In this document: piece by piece, positions 44,282 to 55,970 of the stretch
How positions within the stretch are numbered: the stretch's first letter is position 1
Layout of the letters: the number at the start of each line of letters is the position of its first letter
Assembly (NCBI RefSeq): GCF_910596095.1
Contig: NC_056545.1
Location: 1,534,001 to 1,598,000, forward strand
Direction of reading: 5' to 3'
DNA: 64,000 nt
DNA from: Thunnus maccoyii
Lineage: Eukaryota; Chordata; Actinopteri; Scombriformes; Scombridae
Position numbers and translations under genes: made by a program
The notes under the pieces: model-generated
Databases searched by the model: none
What the model saw: only the letters and a program-made list of their open reading frames with translations
Told to the model about the DNA's origin: nothing

Positions 44282-46975
44282 CAATTCAATTCAATTCAAT
44301 TCAATTCAATTCAATTCAATTCAATTCAATCTTATTTATATAGAACCAAATCCTTACAAAAGTTATCTCAGGGCACTTTTCACATAGAGGAGGTCTAGAA
44401 CTTACTCTTTAATTTATAGAGACCCAACATTCCCCAATGAGCAGCACATAGCAACAGCGGCAAGGAAAATCTCCTCTTTGACAGAAAGAAAGCTCAAGCA
44501 GAACCAGGCTCTAGGTGGATGGCCATCTGCCTTGACTGGTTGGGTTGAGAGAGAAACAGGGAAGGGGAGAGAGACACAGAGAAGCACAGCAACAACAATA
44601 ATAACAATAACAACGATAATAATAATAGATATATTACTAAAAATAATAATAGCAATAATAGCAGGAAGAGGTGTCAAGGCAATACACGCACAGGACCATG
44701 CCACCATCCCTGCAGCCATGGCCCCCAATGTCCACAACCCAGACTCTGGATTTTCCTGTGAGAAGAGAAAACACAAAAACTCCGGGGAAGAAGCCGAGTC
44801 AGTAATATGCATTAATAGTAAATGAATGTGTACAGATGGAAAGGAGGAGGAGGAGAGAGGAGTTCAGCACATCATTTGAAGTCATCCTGCAGTCTATGCC
44901 TATAGCAGCATAACTAGGAGCTGATCCAAGGTGAGCCTGCCTAGCCCTAACTATAAGCTTTATCAAAAAAGAAAGTTTTAAGCCTACTCTTAAACGTAGA
45001 GAGGGTGTCTGCACCCCAGACCGAATCTGGAAGATGGTTCTAAAGGAGAGAAGCCTGATAGCTGAAGGCTCTGCCTCCCATTCTACTTTTGGAGACTGTA
45101 GGAACCACAAGTAAGCCTGCATTCTGAGAGTGCAGTGTACTAGTAGGATAATAGGGTGCTATGATCTCTTTAAGATATGATGGTGCCTGATCATTAAGGG
45201 CTTTGTAGGTGAGGAGAAGGATTTTAAATTTTATTCTGAATTTTACAGGAAGCCAATGCAGCAAAGCGAAAATCGGAGAAATATGGTCTCTTTTTCTAGT
45301 TTTTGTCAGTACACATGTAGCTGCATTCTGGACCAGCTGGAGAGTCTAATAATGAAGAATTGCGTAATCCAGCCTAAGAATAACAAATGCATGGACTAGT
45401 TTTTCTGCATCTTTTTGAGATGGGATGTGCCTGATTTTTGCAATATTAGGTAAGTGAAAAAAGGCAGTCTTGACATTTGTTTTATGGGGGAGATAAAGGA
45501 CATATCCTGATCAAAGATAACTCCCAGATTCCTTACGGTGGAGCTGGAGGCCAGGGTAATCTAGAATAGCTATATCATTAGATAATGTGTTTCTAAAGTG
45601 TTTAGGGCCAAGCACAAGAACTTCAGTTTTGTCTGAGTTTAATAGTAGAAAATTGCAGGTCATCCAGGTCTTTATGTCCTTAAGGCATGCTTAGAGTTTC
45701 TTTAACTGATTGGTTTCATCTGGCTTCATTGATAAATATAATTGGGTATCATCTGCATAGCAATGAAACTTTATGGAGTGTTTCTGAATAATATTACCCA
45801 AAGGAAGCATATATAAGGTGAATAGCATTGATCCAAGTGCAAAACCTTGTGGAACTCTGTGTCTAACTTTTGCATACATGGAGGATTCATTATTAACGAG
45901 TATAAACTGAAATTGATCTGATAAACAGGATTTAAACCAGCTTAATGCAGTTCCTCTAATGCCAATTAAATATTCCAGTCTCTGCAATTGGATGTGATGG
46001 TCAATGGTGTTACATGCGGCACTCAGATCTAACAAGACAAGTACAGAGAGAAGTCCTTTGTCCAATGCAGTTAGGAGATCATTTGGGACTTTCACCAGTG
46101 CTGTCTCTGTGCTATGATGCGCTGTAAATCCTGACCGAAAATCATCAAATAGACCATTGTTATGTAGAAAGTCACACAACTGATTGGCGACTTCTTTTTC
46201 AAGGATCTTAAAGAGAAAGGGAAGGTTAGATATAGGTCTATGGTTGGCTAAAATGTCTGAATCAAGAGTAGGGTTCTTAAGAAGAGGTTTAAATACAGCT
46301 ACTTTAAAAGGACTGTGGTACATAGCCTGTCACTAAAGATATATTGATCATATATATAGTAAAGAAGTGCTAACTAAGGGTAAGACTTCCTTGAGCAGCC
46401 TAGGTAGGATGGGTCTAAGAGACAGATTGATGGTTTAGATGAAGAAATCATTGAAGTTAGTTCAGGAAATTCAATTTGAGAAAAACGGTCTAAATATATA
46501 ACAGGTTTTACTGCTGTTTCTAAGGTTCCTGTGTTTGGGGATAAATCGGTGCCTGTTGAGGGCAGAAGGTGATGGATTCCGTGTCTAATAGTTAGAATTT
46601 TATCATTAAAGAAGCTCATGAAGTTGTTACTACTGAGAGCTATAGGAATACATGGATCAATAAAGTTATGACTCTTTGTCAGTATAGGGTAAAACTGCAT
46701 GTTTGAAGGCAGACAGCACAAGCCAACAGACCAGCTCTTTCTTCAACGCCTCAGGAATGCTGGCCAATAATATATAACTGAGAGTCCCAAACTCCTCACT
46801 GATCAGACCATCTAAACAACCCCCTGCAAACAGAAAGGGATCAGATAAGGAACCCCTATCTCCTGCATGGTCACCAAACCAGACCAGTGACCCACACCAC
46901 CTTTGATCCTTCAAGCTTCAAGAGCCAGCAAGATGGGAAGACCAATTCATACCCCAGTGTGAATTGATAGTACCA
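44282..46975 (-). mobile_element. L2-clade LINE, decayed, with reverse transcriptase (unit 8)
   Basis: Twin of 27336-29960. It has a CAATT tail (44282-44330), a longer 3' UTR than the unit 5 copy (about 70 bases kept at 44331-44410 that unit 5 lacks) and a thumb piece at 45040-45264. The reverse transcriptase frame at 45691-46323 has the catalytic [11 protein letters not shown] and [12 protein letters not shown]. The first catalytic Asp is present and the Asp after Cys became Asn. An upstream piece lies in another frame at 46374-46721. Several frame breaks; not active. The 5' part is missing. Confidence 0.8.
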
Positions 46976-47368
46976 TTTTCAAGGACTGCCTTTTTTCACT
47001 TACGTAATATCGCAAAAATCAGGCACATCTTGTCCCAAAAAGATGCAGAAAAACTAGTCTACGCATTTGTTACTTCTAGGCTGGATTATTGCAATTCCTT
47101 ATTATCAGGCTGCCCTAACAAGTCTCTAAAGACTCTCCAGCTGGTCCGTAATGCAGCTGCAGGTGTACTAACATGAACTAGAAAAAGAGATCATATTTCT
47201 CTCATTTTAGCTTCGCTACATTGGCTTCCTGTAAAATCTAGAATAGAATTTAAAATCCTTCTCCTAACTTACAAAGCCCTTAATGGTCAGGCACCATCAT
47301 ATCTTAAAGAGCTCACAGTACCCTATTATCCTACTAGTACACTGCACTCTCAGAATGCAGGCTCACTG
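46976..47368 (+). mobile_element. L2-clade LINE fragment, sense (plus)
   Basis: Reads [20 protein letters not shown], then LKTLQLVRNAAAGVLT on the plus strand, followed by the [20 protein letters not shown] region. It ends at CTCTCAGAATGCAGG, cut by the next, oppositely oriented L2 whose AATC tail starts here. The head-to-head arrangement with 44282-46975 makes this spot an inverted LINE pair. Confidence 0.75.
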
Positions 47369-47433
<65 letters not shown>

Positions 47434-48485
47434 TTTTATTTATATAGCACCAAATCACAACAAAAGTCATCTCAAGGCACTTTTCACATAGAGCAGGTCA
47501 AGACCGTACTCTTCAATTTACAGAGACCCAACAATTCCCCCATGAGCAGCACTTGGCGACAGCGGTAAGGAAAAACTCCCCTTTAACGGGTAGAAACCTC
47601 AAGCAGACCCCGGCTCTTGGTGGGCGGCCATCTGCTTTGACCGGTTGGGGTTGAGAGAGAGAGAGAAAGGGGGGGGGGGGGGGGGGGGGGGGGCACAGAA
47701 TAACAACAATCATAATGACAACAGCATCAGCAACAGCAATATCCAGGGAAGGATGCCAACAGAACTGGAAGGACCGCAAAGGCTCGGCCCAGAACCCAGG
47801 GTTTCCTGGGAGATGAGAAAGCACAAAAAAAAACTCCGGGAAGAAGCAAAGTTAGTGACATGCATTGATGTTACATGAATGCATGCAGATGGAGAGGAGG
47901 AGGAGGAGAGAGGAGCTCAGTGCATCATGGGAAGTCCCCCAGCAGTCTAGGCCTATAGCAGCATAACTAAGGGCTGATCCAAGGCGAGCCTGGTCGGCCC
48001 TAACTATAAGCTTTATCAAAAGGAAAGTTTTAAGCCTACTCTTAAACATAGAGAGGGTGTCTGCACCCCGGACCCAAATCTGGAAGATGGTTCCACAGGA
48101 GAGGAGCCTGATAGCTGAAGGCTCTGCCTCCCATTCTACTTTTAAAGACTGTAGGAACCACCAGTAAGCTGCATTCTGGGAGCGCAGTGTTCTAGTGGGA
48201 TAATACGGTACTATGAGCTCTTCTAGATATGATGGTGCCTGACCATTAAGGGCTTTTTAAGTTAGAAGGATTTTAAATTCTATTCTAGATTTTACAGAAA
48301 GCCAATGTAGCGAAGCTAAAATGAGAGAAATGTGATCTCTTTTTCTAGTTTTTGTCAGTACATGTGCAGCTGCATTCTGGACCAGCTGGAGAGTCTTTAG
48401 AGACTTGTTAGGGCAGCCTGATAATAAGGAATTGCAATAATCCAGCCTGGAAGTAAGAAATGCGTGGACTAGTTTTTCTGCATCT
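47369..48485 (-). mobile_element. L2-clade LINE 3' part, antisense, with (AATC)n tail
   Basis: Tail of about sixteen AATC units (47369-47432), then the 3' UTR (GAGACCCAACAATTCCCCCA, CTTTGACCGGTTGGGG). 48257-48490 on the minus strand reads [40 protein letters not shown] and [12 protein letters not shown]. It is inserted in the plus-strand L2 before it. 5' truncated just before the hAT remnant. Confidence 0.75.
47669..47693 (+). repeat. Run of 25 G
   Basis: Uninterrupted poly-G inside the L2 3' UTR, where the sister copies at 27590 and 59015-59030 have short mixed purines. It may be a true slippage expansion or an assembly or base-calling artefact. Confidence 0.9.
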
Positions 48486-49912
48486 TTCATAATTAAGATT
48501 AATAACTATTATAATCCTAATTGACTTGGATACAGTATTTGTATTCAACCTTAAGAAGCAAGTGTGGGAAAACCTGTCCAAGCGGCACCAGGTAAATGAC
48601 TGAGGCTATAATGAAATGAATGAAGAACACATGAAAAAATTCTTTTCCTGTGACTTCATTGTACATTTAAAGAATATTTATGTTTTACAGAGTGATGACA
48701 TCAGGAACTTCCTTGAAGTGGCCACTGCATTAGACCAACGCTTCAAACAAAAGATGGACAACTGTGCTACTGTCTGGGACCAGATCAAGGGGAAGTTCCT
48801 GGCCGGAAAGCTGACTGACTCTGAGCAGGTGAAATGTCATTCATTCACAAATATATACTGTCTCCCCCTCCGTCTTAAAATGTTTGATCTAAAGAGAGTG
48901 AGGAATGTGAGTAAATGGTAGCTGGAATTATATTTGATATGTTTTTAATTTTAATCATGATCATGCCTTTAATGGATGTTTTTACTTTTTTACTGATAAG
49001 CCTGTTCTTTATTAATTAAGCAACCACCTCCCTGCAAAAGACCTAAAATGTCTCCGCTGGAGGAGCTTTATGCCGATGAGAATACACAAAAGATGACGTC
49101 CCAGCAGAGGTCCATGTCCATCCAGGACCAGGCAGAGAAGGAGATGCAAATCTATCAGGATATACCATCAATTGTTACATCTGATAACCCTGCTACCTGG
49201 TGGTGGAACCTGTGAATGATGTATCGTTTACCGTCAGACATGGCCTTTTCATATTTGTGTGTCCAGGCCTACTACACACCCAGTGAACAGGTTTTCTCCA
49301 CTGCACAGTCTGTGCCAAGAGCTTGTGCATACTGCCTGAGAAGGCAGACATGATTATTTTTCTGAACAAGAATTGTTTTTAATTTTGGAAGTTTTTACAC
49401 CTTCTAGCCTGGACCAGGGTTTGAGTTTTTTATATTTGTTATTTGATTTCGTTGCGATTTGTTATTTTGGTTTGATTGTAAGAAAAGTGCACTGCTACTT
49501 CTCTCTCATCAACACCTACATGGACTGCAACTCCCTAAACTCTAAATGAATTGGTTTTTAGACTGTTGCCAACTAGCCATGTTGTCATTTCATCTGGTTT
49601 CAGTGTTACACTGGTACAGTTACACAGTGAATAAAAAAAAATAGAATGAAAATATTATTACTGAACCATACGTCTTTGTAGAACACCAAACTGTGAATAC
49701 ACTAAACTGTATAAAATTCATTTAGAGGTTCCATAAACTATTTGAAGTCAATTATGATTTTTTTTTGTTTTCTCTGTGAAATAAGCATGTGACCTGTTTG
49801 ACCCTGCCCCTCAAAGAATCGGTTTTAGGAATCATTATGAACTAGAATTGATGAGCAGAATCAGAATCAGAATCGGTATCAGAATCATTAAAATCCAAAC
49901 GATACCCAATCC
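48486..49912 (+). mobile_element. hAT (ZBED-like) transposase remnant with intron-like gaps (after OR8)
   Basis: Twin of 31232-32697. Coding blocks end at 48591, run 48691-48828, and run from 49021 to about 49382, with the same donor (GTAAAT, GTGAAA) and acceptor (TTTTACAG, TTAATTAAG) positions. The dimerisation region reads TPSEQVFSTA and then lacks about nine bases compared with the other copy. The same stop follows TWWWNL, so this stop predates the duplication. Right end AAACGATACCCAATCCT. Confidence 0.7.
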
Positions 49913-51061
49913 TGCTTACTGTTGTCAGCACATCTCCAAGCCCCACTGTGTTGTCCAACCTGTAGCTTAGACATTGTTTTACATTGATTGACCTTTCACT
50001 TCACTCTCTCAACAGGCATAATGATATGAATTACGATATGTAATAATTGTATGTATTAAACTGTCTACTGACGAAGCAACTAATATCTGGGGGAAAATGG
50101 AATAACTACCTTAAATGAACTAACACATTACATCTAACATTTCATTGAAAACCCCCTTGCTTGAATTTCTTTAAAAAAAAAAGTCCTTAAAATCAGAATC
50201 AGAAACAGGTTTATTGCCAATTTATTGACGTTACCTTGGTGTTGTTGTGCATAACAAAAAGTTAGAAAGTAAGATAAAACTCAAGTACCTATACAATGTA
50301 TGAGAAAAACACAGCTACCACAAAAGACAGGTGATATAAATATATAGATAAAATTCACAATTAAAAATTAAAATATAGTAAATATATACAATATATAGTG
50401 ACATCTACTCCTCTCTATTGAATATGAATATGCAAATATTTTGAATTTCAAAAGTTTTCCACCTGTCTCCACCTTCACTGTAAAGTCCATTCTCAGTGTT
50501 TGTGCACTGCAGGCTTCAAGTTTCCACATCACACTTGTGTAAACTGCATATTGGACCATGACTGGCTCCAAACTAGTTGTGGTGTCATAAATCATGTTCA
50601 TAATAAGACACCTTAATAAATTATATTCATTTATACTCAGAGCACAGAGAGACTTTCAGCAGATGAATGTGAAAACAAACTGCACATACATCATTCTTCA
50701 AAGTGAAGATCAAACATCCAAGTGAAGGAATAAGAAGAACACATTTTTAAGTGGAGGGGGACTTTAAGTTTTTGCCACAGTGTTGGGACTTTGTTGATGT
50801 AGAGTGAAGTGTTTGAATACATTAAAATATATACAAATATTAAAATCACTTCTGCATATTGCATTTGCCAACAATAAAAAAACAATGAACTCAAATACAG
50901 TATGTGCAGAGTATAGATAACTCAGGAAGGATATAAAGTACTGTTGCAATACTACATTATTTTATTCTGTATTTAAATTTTAAAGACATTAAAGACATTG
51001 ATCTTTCTTTCAAATGAATATATATCTCTTAAAATAAGAATAATGCTTGAATAATTCAATG
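49913..51061. repeat. Conserved intergenic segment and 3' flank of OR9
   Basis: Older-looking version of the unit intergenic sequence (compare 17700-18900), with the TCAGAATCAGAAACAGG repeat end at about 50189. No gene. Confidence 0.6.
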
Positions 51062-52024
51062 TCATGTAGGTTGAGACCCCAGCCTTGGCAGTTTCAATCG
51101 ACAGCATAGATGGTACATGAGGATGGGTCTGATGGTCTGGTCTCTGATGCCATAGATTAGAGCACTCAGACATCTTGGGAGAAGGATAATACATACATAA
51201 AGAATACTGTGGATGCGCACAATTGCTACTCTGTCTAGGAATTTTGACATGGCAATAAGCAATGGGTCATGTATAGTTGAGGAAAGACTGAGGCCCAGCT
51301 GCACCAGGTGCAGCAGCAGTGTGTTACGAGCTTTACGGGCTGAAGCTTTGTCTGTGGAGGCTGACCTGGCTGCTATCACCACACCAATATAAGACAAAGT
51401 TACTGCCACACCAGCTGATAGAAATACAAAACAAGTTAAGGCTTTGTCATAATGATCAGACATTGGGCTGAGAAACATGGCTATGTCAGAGCAATAGTCT
51501 TTCATCTGCAGGCTCTCCAGTTCTTCAAATGGAAATTCTAACAGCAAAAGAACTTGGATGAGAACATTTAGTGAACTGAATGCCCAAACTACAATGATGG
51601 CCACTGCTGTGTTTCTGATGGTGATGATGGTAGCGTGCCTCAGTGGGTAGCACACAGCTACATATCTCTCCAGAGACATCAACACCAGTGTGAGAGGAGA
51701 CACTTCATTTGTGAGCTCGGCGAGCATAACAAGAACACCACATACAGCATAGGTCAGCCTTAATCTACAAGCAGCCAGAATGTACATTAACTGGCTTAGT
51801 GCCATCTGCACAGTGTCTGCAAAAAGTAGATTATACAGAAAAATATAACGGGAGATCTCCCTAAACACAGACTTACTCCTCAAGGTGAAAAGCATGATCC
51901 CATTAATGAAGAGAAACAAACAGCATGGCAGTGTAATTGGTGCAGAAAACAACACAATTTCCAGTAGTCCTCGGTACTGCAGTCCAACAGTGATGTTGGT
52001 CTGAGATGGAGTTGCATTTGACAT
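51062..52024 (-). CDS. Olfactory receptor, OR131-2-like (OR9)
   Basis: Intact 320-residue receptor with two N-terminal sequons. Residues about 80-103 (MYILAACRLRLTYAVCGVLV then MLAEL) depart sharply from OR1-OR8 and resemble OR10 (LYIIAAFRLRLTYPVCGVLV). This covers the end of TM2, the first extracellular loop and the start of TM3. Other private changes are FREISRYIFLYN, LLLEFPFEE, ALTCFVFLSAGVAVTLSY in TM5 and ASARKARN before TM6. NTAVAIIVVW in TM4 is shared with OR3. The tail matches OR4, OR5 and OR8. The E-R-Y box, Cys pair and PRCLSALIYG are intact. One end of the upstream alternative acceptor (CTTCCG) is lost, but TTTTCACAG is kept. Confidence 0.9.
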   Translation of the reverse strand: MSNATPSQTNITVGLQYRGLLEIVLFSAPITLPCCLFLFINGIMLFTLRSKSVFREISRYIFLYNLLFADTVQMALSQLMYILAACRLRLTYAVCGVLVMLAELTNEVSPLTLVLMSLERYVAVCYPLRHATIITIRNTAVAIIVVWAFSSLNVLIQVLLLLEFPFEELESLQMKDYCSDIAMFLSPMSDHYDKALTCFVFLSAGVAVTLSYIGVVIAARSASTDKASARKARNTLLLHLVQLGLSLSSTIHDPLLIAMSKFLDRVAIVRIHSILYVCIILLPRCLSALIYGIRDQTIRPILMYHLCCRLKLPRLGSQPT

Positions 52025-52265
52025 ATTAAAGAGACATTTAGCGGACCCCTGTGAAAATGAGATAATACATCGGAAGGGTTTTACCCTGTTATACAGTAAA
52101 TTTGACTAACTGGAAAACACATTTAAGATCTCAAAGAAAACATCAAAATTTCAATGCAATTATGACACAAAAGGACAATTAAACAGTTTTATCCTTAGAA
52201 CAGTAAAAACCCATCATCTTTGCAGAAATGTCTGTTGAGTTCACATGTAAAATAGAAAATAACCC

Positions 52266-52368
52266 ACATACATTCCCTGTGCCGACAGTTAGCAGGTTAG
52301 AGGCCGTGCTTGAGTCCATGTGGGGGGAACTGATCTGCAGGGTTTGCCTGACCTTAAATGCATTTTAA
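52266..52368 (-). promoter_or_regulatory. Predicted core promoter and first exon of OR9
   Basis: TTAAAAT at 52362-52368 and donor-like GTATGTGG with its GT at 52271-52270, in the short-exon form. The upstream 75-codon block (52493) has lost its frame near the end. Confidence 0.5.
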
Positions 52369-52814
52369 GATCTCAATCCTCACACCCACTTCATGTGATA
52401 CCATGACATGTAAGTATGGTAACTAGATCAGTAATGTTAAACAGTGATGGATGATGTAATCCCTTTACAATTCTTACTCAATACTCTAGTTCATGTCATT
52501 GTATATTCTGTTGCCTGGAGATTCAGTAGAGAAGCTCGGTCCAGCCCACACTAAGGTGGATAATCAGTCTGCTCCTGACAAAAAGTCCAGCATTCTAATA
52601 AAAATATGCTATTTTGAAGTGGCTGGTCCAGCAGATAACTGTGTACATGAGTCTTTCCTGCTGATCACATACCCTGCTGGCCTGACTGTAAGATACAAAG
52701 CTGGAACTCTAATTAACAACAACTCTCTTCTAATGCAACTGCTGTTATGGTTGTTGGAAATTATTTAGCATACCAGTATACTTTTTCTTAGCCTGGCATT
52801 GCCAAACTCGGCAA

Positions 52815-53330
52815 GGCAAGTTTACTTAGCAACAAGGCAAGGTGATAATATGCAAAAGAAACACACAATATAAGGACACTTAAATACAATCAAAAACAGT
52901 CAGTAAAGAGCTAAAAGAATAGAAAATAAGAACACGCTAAAATAGAATAAGACAAATAAAATACAAGAATAAAAGTTACAGTGCAGTGTAAGAAATTAAT
53001 TTTTTTTATTTAAGAAAAGGCAGTGGCAAATAGAAAAGTCTTCAGTCTTGATTTAAAAGAACGGAGAGTTGCAGCAGACCTTCAGTTTTCTGGGAGTTTG
53101 TTCAGATATGTGGAGTATATATGTCCCAGATGACCTGAGAGGTCCGGATGCTTCATAACGTAGCAGCAGATCAGAAATGTGCTTTGGCCCTAAACCAATC
53201 AGTGCTTTATAAACCAACTGCAGTATTTTAAAATCAGTTCTTGACAGATAGGAAGCCAGTGTTAAGACCTGAGAACTGGAGTGATGTGAGCCAATTTCTT
53301 GGTTTTAGTTTGCAGTTGTAGGAATTTTTA
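52815..53330 (-). mobile_element. CR1/L2-type LINE fragment, antisense (unit 9), diverged
   Basis: It matches the fragments of units 2, 4, 5 and 8 in several stretches (AACACACAATATAAGGACAC, TTTTCTGGGAGTTTGTTCAG). It keeps about 150 bases (52915-53080) that the others lack, so it preserves an earlier form of the insertion. No usable coding frame. Confidence 0.65.
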
Positions 53331-53439
53331 ACTGGGGTGGCAAAGGGATGTCTAGATATGGCCTTAATGTGCTGCTTAGTTGTACGCAAAATGTGCTTTA
53401 AACTTTAAACTTTTTCATTTATTTATCGAGGAAAATTAT

Positions 53440-53735
53440 ACAATCTTACATATTTGTACAAGGCAAAAGTATGTGAACCCTTGCTTTCAGTAACTGGTGT
53501 GACCCCCTTTTGCAGCAATAACTTCAACCAAATGTTTCCAGTAACTGTTAATCAGCTCTGCACGTCAGCTTGGAAGAATTTCAGCCCATTCCTCCTCACA
53601 GAACAGTCTCAACTCAGGGATGTTGGTGAGCTTCTTTGCATAAATGCCCGCTTCAGGTCCTTCCACAGCATTTCTATAGGGTTAAGATGAGGACTTTGAC
53701 TCAGCCATTCCAAAAATTTTTTTAACTATCTTCTG
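53440..53735 (-). mobile_element. Tc1/mariner transposase C-terminal remnant
   Basis: On the minus strand it translates to LEWLSQSPHLNPIEMLWKDL, then a decayed stretch, VNQ-type text, and a GVTPVTESKGS-like end matching the last part of fish Tc1-like transposases. The PIE glutamate, the last residue of the DDE catalytic triad, is present, but the usual SPDLNPIE has His in place of Asp. The remainder of the transposase and both terminal repeats are missing, and stops interrupt it. Confidence 0.7.
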
Positions 53736-53744
53736 CTGTCACAG

Positions 53745-54355
53745 AACATTTTTGTCAAAAAACAGTTTCCTCAATTCCCCAACTGCTCCCCTGAAACCTT
53801 GACTGACGTCCTTCTGACTATGGATCCTAACCAAAGGAAGGTCAACTCAATTATTTGTGGGTCCATGGGCTTGGCCAGTCCAAGTCTCCCCACCCAGATC
53901 AAAAACGCCTGGGAACAGGATCTGGGAACAGACTTATCGATTGAACAGTGGGACCATATTCTAGACGTGGTCCATTCCTCCTCCATATGTGCCCATCATG
54001 GGTTAATTCAATGCAAAATTCTACAAGGCATCCATTATACTAGCACCAGACTGGCCAAAATACATCCTAATGTCACTGATGCCTGCAATCTGTGCAAACA
54101 ATCCCCTGCTAATCTCATATCCTGGTGTTGTCCCAAGTTAATAACCTTCAGGTCGAACATATTTGAAACCATAAACTGGGTTTATGATGTGGATATTGCT
54201 CCTAATTCTTTATCTGTCATTTTTGGCATGCCACCTAGTACCGGCCTGTTGCTACGTGGCAAGCCCTGGCGACTTCACGACATTACTGGCCAGACATTTG
54301 ATTCTACTGAAATGGAAGCACACTTCTACCCCAGCACACGATTGACGGATTAAAT
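53745..54355 (+). mobile_element. L1-type LINE ORF2 C-terminal fragment
   Basis: The 184-residue frame at 53799-54353 reads WEQDLGTDLSIEQWDHIL, ICAHHGLIQCKILQGIHYTS, RLAKIHPNVTDACNLCKQSP and a final SVIFGMPP. This is the C-terminal domain of fish L1-clade ORF2, with the C-x2-C of its cysteine motif kept. It is cut at about 54356 by an inserted L2 piece and resumes at 54657. No reverse transcriptase core is present. Confidence 0.75.
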
Positions 54356-54656
54356 GAAGTTCTATATAATGCTGCTATAGGCCTAGACTGCTGGGGGACT
54401 TCCCATGATGCACTGAGCTACTCTCTCCTCCTCCCCCTCTTCATCTGTATGCATTTGCATTCATGTAACATCAATGCATGTCACTAACTTTGCTTCTTCC
54501 CCAGAGTTTTTGTGCTTTCTCATTTCGCAGGAAATCCTGGGTTGCAGGCCGAGCCTTTGCAGTCCTTTGCAGTCCTGTTGGCGTCCTTCCCTGGCTATTG
54601 CTACTTATACTTATTGTTATTGTTATGATTGTTGTTATTCTGCCCCCCCCCAATAT
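54356..54656 (+). mobile_element. L2-clade LINE 3' UTR piece inserted in the L1 remnant
   Basis: It reads as the reverse complement of the L2 3' UTR at 59040-59310 (GCTGCTATAGGCCTAGACTG through CATGCATGTCACTAACTTTG-type text to a TTATTGTTATTG stretch and a poly-C). It therefore lies in plus orientation and interrupts the L1 sequence. Confidence 0.7.
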
Positions 54657-54990
54657 GAAATTTGAGAAACTTAGATTAACTCTCATGGGCTCGAAAAAAA
54701 CATTCCAAGAAACCTGGAACCCTTTTCAACAACATTTCACCAAACATGGAAGAGGATTGAACAACCCTGCCCCCCACCCCCAACTGTCTTTTCCCCAAGT
54801 CTTCTTGTACCCTTTTTCTGACCCCCTACCTTTGTTATTGGTTTTCCAATAATGGTGTTTCATGACCTGAGTTGGGTGAGGGTGGGCAGGGAGGGGATGA
54901 AGGTCTGTAAATGTTCTTGTCTCGTACTGTTGGTACTGTACTGACTGTTGAAAGTCAGTAAAAACATTAAAAATAATGTGTTTTCTGTTT
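54657..54990 (+). mobile_element. L1-type LINE 3' end (continuation)
   Basis: KKTFQETWNPFQQHFTKHGR on the plus strand is the end of an L1-type ORF2. It is followed by a 3' UTR ending near the AAAACATTAAAAATAATG stretch at about 54960-54978. Confidence 0.6.
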
Positions 54991-55970
54991 ATTGAATTTG
55001 CTTGCTGGTGCAAGATAACTGTTGTGAGTAATAAACATTGTACTCTTAATTTTGAGTGTTAGTTATATAAGGGCACACATTACAAATCAAAGTAGGTTCT
55101 TAATTCCCTTATATTTTACTGTATATTTTGAATTTGTAAATGCACAAATATAGCTAGCCAGAGAACCACAGTAAATTACCAAAAATTTGATCTTATGAGT
55201 AAGATTAATATTTATTAATAAGATTAATAAATTCTGTCAATCTTGAAATAATAAGAGGCACTGTTTGTCCAGAAATTAACATTGAGATGAAGATATTTAT
55301 TTTACTTTATTCACTTTTGAATTACAGCATGTCCTCTGTTCTTCTTCTTCTGTTCCTTGTTCTAATTGTCATATATATAATCTATTAAAGGTTAAATGGT
55401 AAATCACATTACTTTATTTTGTTTAACAGAAATATTTATAAACCATCGACCATAAATATCAAGTGCAGCAAATCCCACTTCAACATTTTAAGATATAATC
55501 CTCTCACTCCATATTCCATATTTCAATAAAACAATGGTCTTGAAACAATTCTCATATGCCAAAATATACATTAAAAATGTTTTTGTTTGTTTTTCCTACC
55601 CTTCATGGTGACCTCACAGAGATCCCATATTAACATGTTTCCAATGGAAGAGATGGGGAGGACAAAATCAACTACACTCATTCTGCACAAAACTTCATTC
55701 TATAAATCACCCCACTTTCCAGGGAATCTTTACTGAAAAGACTAACTTGGAAGATAGCCACTTGATTTAACTCAGATCTCATATTAGCTTCAGCTAAACT
55801 ACAGAATGCATTTTTGTACAGAATGAAGACTCTAGATTTAGTCATCCATAACATTTGAATTGCATTAGGAAGGGACCACAAGGGATTACAGTGCTTATGA
55901 GCATGTGAATATTATTTTAAGACAGACTTGAAAAAAGTGAACATATCCTTTAGGATACATTGCATGTATC
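54991..55970. other. AT-rich stretch downstream of OR10, nothing recognised
   Basis: About 1 kb without recognisable coding sequence or repeat match inside the window. It includes the OR10 3' flank, which no longer aligns by eye to the flank of the close copies. This marks OR10 as an older member. Confidence 0.5.
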
